From Mytilus californianus (lineage: Eukaryota > Mollusca > Bivalvia > Mytilida > Mytilidae): 64,000 nucleotides of DNA. The notes below the pieces were generated by a model. The model was not told the DNA's origin and did not search any database. It saw only the letters and a list, made by a program, of their open reading frames with translations. Where the stretch lies: positions 5,533,501-5,597,500 of the forward strand of contig NW_026262701.1 in the NCBI RefSeq assembly GCF_021869535.1. Reading direction: 5' to 3'. A program made the translations under genes and the position numbers. Shown in pieces: positions 59,401 through 64,000 of the stretch; positions within the stretch are counted from its first letter, which is position 1, and every line of letters starts with the position of its first letter.

Positions 59401-59422
59401 CCGTTTAAATATTTATCACAAG
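44353..59422 (+). CDS. RNF213: RNF213-like (mysterin) E3 ubiquitin ligase, paralogue, N-terminal part, 8 exons, 3' incomplete
   Basis: Gene-level entry; exons follow. Joined exons (44353-44455, 46579-46716, 49766-50041, 50400-50498, 53670-54214, 54548-54591, 58785-58955, 59214-59422) total 1585 nt, 528 codons plus one base, with no stop. The order is one C4 zinc ribbon, a Ser/Asn/Gly-rich exon, two charged exons, an acidic then Lys-rich exon, the 44-nt micro-exon, and a two-exon CBM20-like domain (about residues 417-528). It is a diverged paralogue of the minus-strand gene: last-exon phases and the 44-nt exon are identical, but it has one zinc ribbon instead of two and three short middle exons instead of one repeat exon. 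The next exon, expected to match 6391-6701, is not found before 64000. The AAA+ and RING parts would lie beyond the window. Role by family: giant E3 ligase in innate defence and lipid metabolism. Pseudogenisation downstream cannot be excluded. Confidence 0.8.
44690..45000 (+). pseudogene. 3' remnant of a reverse-transcriptase element
   Basis: AATAAACTTATTTAAAGAG, GATCTTTGGATATTGTTTTAATTGG-type and ACATTGATTTTGTTATCA segments correspond to the sequence following the reverse-transcriptase fragment at 35440-35545. Only the very end of the ORF and the tail are left. It is in intron 1 of the plus gene. Confidence 0.65.
45005..45395. repeat. TAGCTCACCTGG-type repeat, left part
   Basis: TTAGCTCACCTGGTCCATAG, then GCGTCCGTCGTCGTCTGTTA, AACTACTGGGCCAAATTT and GGTAAAATGCAAGTTTTGT. 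Related to 39551, 41220 and 55870. ORFs are not credible. Confidence 0.7.
45397..45426. repeat. GC-stem hairpin (ATACGACCGC...GCGTTTGTAT)
   Basis: The hairpin is preceded by TTTT, i.e. in the orientation opposite to those at 799 and 6285. It is followed by GGTCGTCGTCCTCGTCATCG, the mirror of the GACGACGAC stretch before the 799 hairpin. It marks the start of an inverted member of the 1-833 family. Confidence 0.7.
45590..45840 (-). repeat. AACAGTTGGGGC repeat, inverted copy
   Basis: TGTATCAAGCTTGAATACTG, TTGCCCCAACTGTTCAGGG and CAGCTGCACTCGACGAAGC are the complement of 26140-26390 and 27625-27900. Confidence 0.85.
45841..46450. repeat. Four tandem ~130-bp AGTTATTGCCC units
   Basis: Units share AAATTATAATAGATAGA, AAAAATGATCAGCAAGA-AAGATCTAC and GAGT-ATT-CCCTTTAATGA. 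Same superfamily as 25380-26140 and 59940-60240. Confidence 0.8.
46579..46716 (+). CDS. RNF213: RNF213-like (plus gene) exon 2: disordered Ser/Asn/Gly-rich
   Basis: The exon follows acceptor TATAAGTTACAG, and is phase 1 on both sides. It encodes GDQSVSGESPPGSHSPQIPE and further polar sequence ending GDAGDHK. Two in-frame donors are possible: AAAG|GTACAG at 46716 or TCAG|GTAACA at 46728, the latter adding four residues. No stop occurs in this frame. The low complexity and the phase fit the equivalent region of the minus gene, but there is no recognisable domain, so the call rests on phase and position. Confidence 0.6.
46729..48100. other. Intron 2 of the plus gene, unassigned
   Basis: Several overlapping ORFs (47495-47940) lie on both strands with no recognised domain. 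I see no phase-1 exon here that would fit the gene. Confidence 0.4.
48130..48990 (-). pseudogene. Reverse-transcriptase element fragment, inverted, in intron 2 of the plus gene
   Basis: The complement of the FRYHxLLKxFTKF, Y-HPxFYGD and YGVYISQLVRYA segments is recognisable (for example ACTTTATAATTTATCAGTG and AACGAACGAGTTGAGATAT). So is the AAAGATCTTATTACAACATT tail. The YLDD box is missing and many frame breaks are present. Confidence 0.7.
49418..49690. mobile_element. Poly-T MITE with GGAGCTACCAT inverted ends
   Basis: The left end GAGCTACCATTTGATTTTTA is followed by GGGGGG. The right end is a 14-C run (49651-49664) then TATGGTAGCTCCCTTA, the inverted complement. The interior is five to six CCTGCCTTTTTTTTT-type units with intervening AAGTTGCTCATCC and ACTCAAAACTCCTGTCC. 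It lies 75 bases before exon 3 of the plus gene. Confidence 0.85.
49766..50041 (+). CDS. RNF213: RNF213-like (plus gene) exon 3: charged disordered segment
   Basis: The exon is 276 nt, phase 1 at both ends (acceptor TTACACACAG, donor AGAAAA|GTATGA). It encodes a Lys/Asp/Glu-rich segment ending in a serine-rich run (CSGSELSSSSTENVPIGQ) and KRKQYKDGHQK. The reading frame stays open into the intron for about 70 bases. No domain is recognised. It starts 75 bases after the end of a poly-T MITE. Confidence 0.65.
50400..50498 (+). CDS. RNF213: RNF213-like (plus gene) exon 4: short basic exon, partial copy of exon 5 start
   Basis: The exon is 99 nt, phase 1 at both ends (acceptor TTTGTAATTCAG, donor GAAAAA|GTATAA). 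It encodes KKMKVTDKGESSVIKEEK followed by DDRKRKQSMIGKGK. The first 13 residues match the start of exon 5 (KKLKVEDVGESSV) at 10 positions. This suggests the exon arose by duplicating the 5' part of exon 5. Confidence 0.65.
50905..51321. mobile_element. MITE family A, interrupted by a family B MITE
   Basis: The outer element has CTGTGAATTCATTCATTTTC and ACATGAATGCACAG ends with TA on both sides (50903-50904, 51322-51323). The 206 bases from 50932 to 51137 (the inner element plus one TA copy) are foreign to it. Removing them restores the family A sequence. Confidence 0.88.
50932..51135. mobile_element. MITE family B nested in family A
   Basis: 204 bp with perfect CTGTAAATTCAGAAA / TTTCTGAATTTACAG ends, flanked by TA (50930-50931 and 51136-51137). 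The interior is AT-rich and has no ORF. Confidence 0.9.
51322..52374. other. Intron 4 of the plus gene, mostly unassigned
   Basis: AT-rich with no exon candidate. 52060-52240 resembles part of the reverse-transcriptase element tail (CTTGGTACAGGCATTTCC, TTAAACCTGGTTTTATA). Confidence 0.45.
52375..53300. repeat. Five ~165-bp tandem units after a GTCTCGCC...GGCGAGAC-like head
   Basis: The head TTTTTGTCTCGCCTTGACGG is followed by a GGCGGCGGTGGCGTCAACAA stretch. Then come five units with TGTATTAGTTTGTGATTAGG, GGGGAACCACTAGTGGTAGG, GATATTTGGTATGCAGTTGT and CATCTCATTTCCATGGAGAT. Further units are at 61590-62160 and 62375-62560. Confidence 0.9.
53405..53640 (-). pseudogene. Short reverse-transcriptase element remnant, inverted
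   Basis: TTTGTATTCACTTAAGAATT, GGTTACAAAATCTCTGAATT and GTCACTACAGACACCA parallel the same segments in 48700-48820 and 36950-37070. It ends just before exon 5 of the plus gene. Confidence 0.65.
53670..54214 (+). CDS. RNF213: RNF213-like (plus gene) exon 5: acidic and poly-lysine segment
   Basis: The exon enters in phase 1 after TTTTCTCCTTCAG and leaves in phase 0 at CTGAT|GTAAGC. A weaker in-frame donor lies at 54205. It encodes KKLKVEDVGESSV, a Ser/Thr/Lys-rich stretch, an acidic cluster (EDDSSDSNDSDASKSGTG), then a lysine block (TGKKKKKRKLRKKRGKG). This is the counterpart of exon 3 of the minus-strand gene, with the same acidic-then-basic order as the RNF213 N-terminus. The antisense ORF here is a low-complexity shadow. 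Confidence 0.8.
54548..54591 (+). CDS. RNF213: RNF213-like (plus gene) exon 6: 44-nt micro-exon
   Basis: The exon is found by analogy with 22133-22176. After a pyrimidine-rich acceptor (TTTTTTTCTTATTAAG), 44 nt encode RQKMDGTRLTKAGN before donor AATGG|GTAGGT. Phase is 0 in and 2 out, and it joins exon 5 to exon 7 without a stop. Length, phase and first residue (Arg) equal those of the paralogous exon. A retroelement tail begins some 30 bases downstream in the intron. Confidence 0.68.
54600..54775 (-). repeat. Reverse-transcriptase element 3' end, inverted
   Basis: GAGAATGGAAATGGGGAATG, AAGGCCACCAATGGGTCTTC and GGAGGCGGGCTTCAGCTGG are the complement of 10575-10695. It begins about 30 bases after the 44-nt exon of the plus gene. 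Confidence 0.82.
55640..56160. repeat. Interspersed repeat patchwork with CTGTCTGTC microsatellite
   Basis: CTGTCTGTCTTTCCATTCGTC (55690-55715) is followed by the AAATTTTGCACAGATGTTG repeat seen at 42090 and 42820. A TAGCTCACC-type element starting near 55875 (AACTACTGGGCTAAATTTTA) comes next. Confidence 0.65.
56161..56184. repeat. 24-base G homopolymer
   Basis: A run of 24 G on the plus strand, in intron 6 of the plus gene. It may form a quadruplex. Its exact length is sensitive to sequencing error. Confidence 0.85.
56489..56750 (-). mobile_element. tRNA-derived SINE with 11-bp target-site duplication
   Basis: On the minus strand the head starts GGGGCCTCGG with an A box TGGCCGAGTGGTC (56740-56728) and a B-box-like GAGTTCGAACC (near 56681-56671). 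The head resembles a tRNA-Leu/Ser type. A central region with AGGAAGCCGGAGTGCCAGGA (plus strand) looks like the conserved core of some metazoan SINE superfamilies, and a T-rich 3' tail follows. Perfect 11-bp repeats TACAATAAATA flank it (56478-56488, 56751-56761). Confidence 0.9.
56820..57567. mobile_element. 748-bp fold-back element
   Basis: The ends are GTGACTTGACTGT and ACAGTCAAGTCAC. Outer arms (about 56820-57013 and 57393-57567) are close complements over about 175-190 bp. Inner arms (about 57175-57275 and 57310-57393) also pair around AGTTTCCATGGGAGATAA. A 67-codon ORF in the left arm has no independent support. It lies in intron 6 of the plus gene. Confidence 0.9.
57880..58150. repeat. 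Copy of the 18930-19240 repeat
   Basis: It shares CACCGGG-ATTCAGGAAA, CACTTGTTGAAAACATCC, CAGTATTTTCATGGAAAA and GATTCTAGAACACTTCAC with the copy in the minus gene's intron 6. About 85% similar by eye. Confidence 0.75.
58785..58955 (+). CDS. RNF213: RNF213-like (plus gene) exon 7: first half of CBM20-like domain
   Basis: The exon is 171 nt, phase 2 at both ends (acceptor TTTGTTTCATAG, donor GACAG|GTATGG). It encodes a polar lead, then CIDVCFNAVISPTLLSNP and VVVTFPRFVNEEFKMKLD. It aligns along its length with 20737-20916 on the other strand. It corresponds to the first strands of the CBM20-like domain of RNF213. Confidence 0.87.
59214..59422 (+). CDS. RNF213: RNF213-like (plus gene) exon 8: second half of CBM20-like domain
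   Basis: The exon is 209 nt, phase 2 in (acceptor TTGTTGTTGTAG) and phase 1 out (ACAAG|GTAAAT). It encodes FISDGYIIGSVTVPIAKD, HYNYKVYHGE, LEYFHFSGG and IPFKYLSQG. It is collinear with 19522-19742 in sequence and phase. It lies 258 bases after exon 7, the shortest intron in the window. No following exon is visible before the window ends. Confidence 0.88.
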
Positions 59423-59585
59423 GTAAATTTTAATTGCCAACAAAAGTGTATAAATAAACTACAGTGTTGAATTCAGTTAAAATATTTCAAAATGCAAGTT
59501 TAAATTCAAGTAAAAGGCTTGTAATAGTATAGTGTTTTCAAAACTTAAAGTACTTTGATAATTTAATAAAGTAGCTCAACATAGT

Positions 59586-60454
59586 TTCAGAATCACAGCC
59601 TATATCCAATCAAGTGCTGTTTGAATTCTGATGGTATTGAATTGAATTCTGATTGTATTGACTTGTATTTACTTATTTCCAAGTTTTTTAGCTCAGTTGC
59701 TTGGCGTCTTATCCTTCATCCAACTTCTGACGTGTCTGTCATCCATAGTTTTGCCTATTATTTTGAAAACTGCTATTAATAGAGAATTTCTGACCTCGCA
59801 AAAATGTTCAGAATGTTGAGCTCTAGATATAAGAAGATGTGGTATGAGTGCCAATGAGACAACTCTCCATCCAAGTCAAAATTTATAAAAGTAAACCATT
59901 ATAGGTCACAGTACGGTCTTCAACACGGAGCCTGTTATCAATTTATGTCAAAACCAACAGACAACTTCTTATAGGAAGTTCTGCCCTTAAATAAGGAATT
60001 TTACCAATTTAAAATTTTCCCCTATTATCTCGAAAATTATAATAGATAGACAAAACTCAAAATAGAAAAAATTATCAGTAAGACAAGATTTACAAAGAAG
60101 ACAAATGACCAAAACCGTCAGACGACTCCTTATAAGAGTTATTGCCCTTTAATTATGATTGTTATCATTTTTTGCATTATTGCCTAATACCTTAAAAACT
60201 ATAATAGATACATAGAATCTTTTAAAAGCAAGTAAGGTTAATGATTGAAATCTTTAGTCGACTCCCTATAGTGATCAGTCTGTCTGTCTGTCCGTCTGTC
60301 TGTCCGTCTGTCCATCCGTCTGTCTGTCTGTCCGTCTGTCCTTAACAAATTGTGTCCGCTCTATATCTAGAGAACCGTTATGATTTCAAAGTTTATACTT
60401 GACATGTATATTAACCAACACCAGAGGGTGTGTCATAATGTATGTACAAATTCC
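59586..60454. repeat. Near-perfect direct duplication, left copy (869 bp in view)
   Basis: It matches 63131-64000 with one length change (a T-run near 60016) and about two substitutions. It spans the TTCTGATGGTATTGAATTGA start, a GATATAAGAAGATGTGGTAT repeat (59826-59945), AGTTATTGCCC units and a CTGTCTGTCCGTCTGTC microsatellite. Confidence 0.95.
60275..60345. repeat. (CTGT/CCGT)n microsatellite
   Basis: CTGTCTGTCTGTCCGTCTGTC units, repeated at 63820-63890 within the duplicated segment. Confidence 0.92.
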
Positions 60455-61130
60455 TAGGTCAAAGGTCAAGGTCAAAAACTTGGTTTTAGTTGACAAACCC
60501 ATGTCCTTTGGCAAAGTCGTGTCCGCTCTATATCTTAAGAACCGTTATGATTTCAAAGTTTATACTTGACATGTATATAAACCAACACCAGAGGGTGTGT
60601 CATAATGTATGTACAACTTCCTTGGTCAAAGATCAAGGTTAAAAACTTTGGTTTCAGTTGACAACCCCATGTCCTATGGTAAAGATCGTGTCCGCTCTAT
60701 ATCTTGAGAACCGTTATGATTTCAAAGTTCATACTTGGATATAAGAAGATGTGGTATGAGTGCCAATGAGACAATTCTCCATCCAAGTAAAAATTTATAA
60801 AAGTAAACCATTATAGGTCACAGTACGGCTGTGTATAAACCAACACTAGAGGGTGTGTCATAATGTATGTACAACTTCCTAGGTCAAAGGTCAAGGTCAA
60901 AAACTTTGGTTTTAGTTGACAACCCCATGTCCTATGGTAAAGATCGTTTCTGCTCTATATCTTGAGAACTGTTATGATTTCAATGTTTATACTTGACATG
61001 TATATAAACCAACACCAGAGGATGTGTCATAATTTATGTAAAACTTCCTAGGTCAAAGGTCATAAACTTCGGTTTCAGTTGACAACCTCATGTCCAATGA
61101 TAAAGATACAAATTTTTTACCACACATTAT
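60350..61130. repeat. Four ~185-bp tandem units, one split by an insertion
   Basis: Units share GTGTCCGCTCTATATCT, GAACCGTTATGATTTCAAAG, ACCAACACCAGAGGGTGTG and GTTGACAACCCCATGTCCTA. In the third unit a ~95-bp GATATAAGAAGATGTGGTAT element (60737-60831) replaces the ACATG between TACTTG and TATAAACC. Confidence 0.9.
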
Positions 61131-61589
61131 TCACAGCGGGGCCCACAGAGATGGCTCCAATCTCAATGATATCTAGTTGAGCCTTTAATATTAATTTTTA
61201 ACTTTTTGAGTTTTTTTTGCCTTTTTCTTGTTACTTATAATAGATAAATAGAAACTTGAGTTAGATTAAGTCATCAGCAGGATAAGATCTACAAATATGT
61301 CAATGTGACTGAAATTTTCAATTAACTCTTAAAATAGAGTTGTTGCCCTTTAATGACGATTTTTACTAAAAAGTGGCCATTGTTGAAGATGCAGGTGAGC
61401 AACACAGGTTCTTTAGAGCCTCTAGTTTTATGATATTTTGGTGACAATATCATCATCATGTCCAAATATTACATCTATTATGGTCCACAGGATACATGCA
61501 TTCTAAGCTTTATTGCTGCTAATTGTCCTTTAGTTCTCTCATGGTCACTTTATGTTCTCTTTAGGATGCTCTGAGTCTCTCAGATAGTT

Positions 61590-62160
61590 GAGATTAGTTT
61601 AAGGGGAACCATTAGTGGCAGGTCAAAGTATTTGGAATGCAGTTGTATAAGCATTTGCACATCTCATTTCCATGAAGATTATTTGGCCTTCCCCCCTCAA
61701 TCATGTTCAATTGACTTTGAGACTTTTGCATAGTTGACATGTGCAATTTTGTGATTTGGTCAGTTTAAGTGGAACCACTTATGATAAGTAAATGGTATTT
61801 GGTATGCAGTTGTATTAGCATTGCCATGTTTCATTTCCTTCAAACTTGTTTGGCCATGTACCATCAGTCATGTTTCATTGACTTTGTGAATATTTTGTAA
61901 AATTAGCATATTAAAGTATTGCTGTATTTGTCTTGCTAGACTGAATCTAATAAGTGAGACTAAGACATGCTGATTCTGCTGGGGGTGGCGGGTCAACAAC
62001 ATAATAGTTTGTGATAAGGTCAGTTTATGGGGAACCACTAGTGTTTAAGGTCCATGATATTTGGTATGCAATTGTATTAGCAATGGCACATCTCAATTCA
62101 ACGAGAGTTTATTTGGCCTTTCCCCCTCAATCAGTTTTAATTGACTTTTAGACTTTTGCA
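61590..62160. repeat. ~165-bp tandem units, same family as 52375-53300
   Basis: Three units with GGGGAACCA-TAGTG, TATTTGG-ATGCAGTTGTAT and CATTGACTTTG-GACTTTTGCATA. The intact GCATAGTTGACATGTG at about 61728 shows the sequence split by the MITE at 62163. Confidence 0.85.
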
Positions 62161-62162
62161 TA

Positions 62163-62370
62163 CTGTTGATTCATTATTATTCTTTGGATACCAATTTTCG
62201 TTGGTTAAGTGGGTACAGGTGAACCAAGAATTCAAATGATCAACGAATTACAAATTTTCTATAGGCTTTGTATGGAGAGATTGGAAAACCATGAAAGCAA
62301 ATTTCCACGAAAAAGCATGTTTTCCTAAATCCACGAAAATTGATACCCACGAAAATAAATGAATCCACAG
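62163..62370. mobile_element. MITE family A inside the 165-bp array
   Basis: 208 bp with CTGTTGATTCATTATTATTC and AAATGAATCCACAG ends, TA on both sides (62161-62162, 62371-62372). It splits TTTTGCA-TA-GTTGACATG, found intact in the neighbouring unit. Confidence 0.92.
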
Positions 62371-62374
62371 TAGT

Positions 62375-62560
62375 TGACATGTTCCAATTTCATGGAGATT
62401 ATTTAGCCCCTCCCTCTCGACCATTTTTCTAGTGACTTTGAAGCTTTTCAGCTTTTCTTAGTTTACATATATTAGTTTGTGATTAGATCATTTTATGGGG
62501 AACCACTAGTGATAGGTCAATGGTATTTGCATGCTGTTGTATTAGCATTGGCACATACAT
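62375..62560. repeat. Remainder of the 165-bp array
   Basis: GTTGACATGTTCC, then TTAGTTTGTGATTAGATC and GGGGAACCACTAGTGATAGG, completing the unit interrupted by the MITE and one more. Confidence 0.85.
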
Positions 62561-63130
62561 GTGAACCTCCCGACGGGAGTACAATAATCCCGTTTTCAGG
62601 GGTCTCCTTCAGATCTCTTTTTTAAAAGAAAAAAAAATCCTGTGTATGAAATATTTCATGAATGAAAAATTTCAGCCCAACATATCTGGTGTAACTGACA
62701 TTACCTGAAGTTATATTTTACCTGTAAATCAATTAACATGCATAATTATATGGCTTCACTTGTCAGCTTGGGTGTCAAACATACTGGTAATCAACGATTT
62801 TTACCTCAGGCTAACTGCCGTTGTGTAATAAAAACTGTGTGTATTTAAAAATAATTGAAATGAATTTTGGGTTACTTCCCTTGATTTTTCCTGTTTTAAG
62901 TTACTTTCCTTTAAATAATGTAAATTTTTAAACGAATATAAATAAAATATAAATTGAACAAATAATCATAAAAGGATGGTAATAAAACGATATTAAATGT
63001 CTTAGGACAAATGAAAAAATAATAATTTGAAAATTATTTGAGGTTCTAAACTTCATTTCAAAGCTTAAATTGAAATTTATATATTAACTATGACCCTTTA
63101 TTCTTGTTTGAATGTGTGTCTTAACATGCA
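62561..63130. other. Unassigned sequence downstream of exon 8
   Basis: AT-rich. No exon equivalent to 6391-6701 is seen. Confidence 0.4.
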
Positions 63131-64000
63131 TTCAGAATCACAGCCTATATCCAATCAAGTGCTGTTTGAATTCTGATGGTATTGAATTGAATTCTGATTG
63201 TATTGACTTGTTTTTACTTATTTCCAAGTTTTTTAGCTCAGTTGCTTGGCGTCTTATCCTTCATCCAACTTCTGACGTGTCTGTCATCCATAGTTTTGCC
63301 TATTATTTTGAAAACTGCTATTAATAGAGAATTTCTGACCTCGCAAAAATGTTCAGAATGTTGAGCTCTAGATATAAGAAGATGTGGTATGAGTGCCAAT
63401 GAGACAACTCTCCATCCAAGTCAAAATTTATAAAAGTAAACCATTATAGGTCACAGTACGGTCTTCAACACGGAGCCTGTTATCAATTTATGTCAAAACC
63501 AACAGACAACTTCTTATAGGAAGTTCTGCCCTTAAATAAGGAATTTTACCAATTTAAAATTTTTCCCCTATTATCTCGAAAATTATAATAGATAGACAAA
63601 ACTCAAAATAGAAAAAATTATCAGTAAGACAAGATTTACAAAGAAGACAAATGACCAAAACCGTCAGACGACTCCTTATAAGAGTTATTGCCCTTTAATT
63701 ATGATTGTTATCATTTTTTGCATTATTGCCTAATACCTTAAAAACTATAATAGATACATAGAATCTTTTAAAAGCAAGTAAGGTTAATGATTGAAATCTT
63801 TAGTCGACTCCCTATAGTGATCAGTCTGTCTGTCTGTCCGTCTGTCTGTCCGTCTGTCCATCCGTCTGTCTGTCTGTCCGTCCGTCCTTAACAAATTGTG
63901 TCCGCTCTATATCTAGAGAACCGTTATGATTTCAAAGTTTATACTTGACATGTATATTAACCAACACCAGAGGGTGTGTCATAATGTATGTACAAATTCC
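63131..64000. repeat. Near-perfect direct duplication, right copy, cut by window edge
   Basis: Second copy of 59586-60454 at an offset of about 3.55 kb. It is still matching at the last base of the window, so the true length is unknown. The ORF at 63112-63324 is repeat sequence. Confidence 0.95.

Overview
The window is eukaryotic, AT-rich and dominated by interspersed repeats. Its repeat families look like those of bivalve molluscs, most likely a mussel (Mytilus or a relative). That assignment is inference from familiarity with those repeats, not a database result. There are no bacterial-type genes, rRNAs, CRISPR arrays or intact autonomous transposons.

Two genes can be modelled, and they are paralogues arranged head to head. 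On the minus strand, seven exons run from an ATG at 32618 down to 6391. On the plus strand, eight exons run from an ATG at 44353 to 59422. Both encode, in order, an N-terminal zinc ribbon, a long low-complexity acidic/Ser/Thr-rich segment, a lysine-rich stretch, a tiny exon of exactly 44 nt, and a two-exon beta-rich CBM20-like domain. The minus gene then continues into the segment that follows this domain in RNF213. Exon phases and the 44-nt exon agree between the two genes, so the models support each other. This layout matches the N-terminus of the giant E3 ubiquitin ligase RNF213 (mysterin). The AAA+ motor and RING/E3 parts would lie outside the window on both sides, so catalytic competence cannot be judged.

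Layout: 1-6390 is repeat-rich intron of the minus gene. 6391-32618 is the minus gene, with a 12.8-kb intron full of retroelement debris, MITEs and satellites. 32619-44352 is the shared 11.7-kb 5' region, holding two reverse-transcriptase fragments in opposite orientation, a G-run/poly-T MITE and a fold-back element just upstream of the plus gene. 44353-59422 is the plus gene, with nested MITEs, a SINE with a clear target-site duplication and a 748-bp fold-back in its introns. 59423-64000 holds tandem repeats and an 870-bp near-perfect direct duplication that reaches the window edge.

The points most worth a second look are the divergent RNF213-like pair and its modular symmetric-phase exons, the in-frame 51-bp coding minisatellite in the minus gene, the MITE insertions at TA that can be proven from uninterrupted repeat copies, the 1.38-kb element with an 11-12-bp motif reiterated at both ends, and the family of GC-stem hairpins that end several repeat families.
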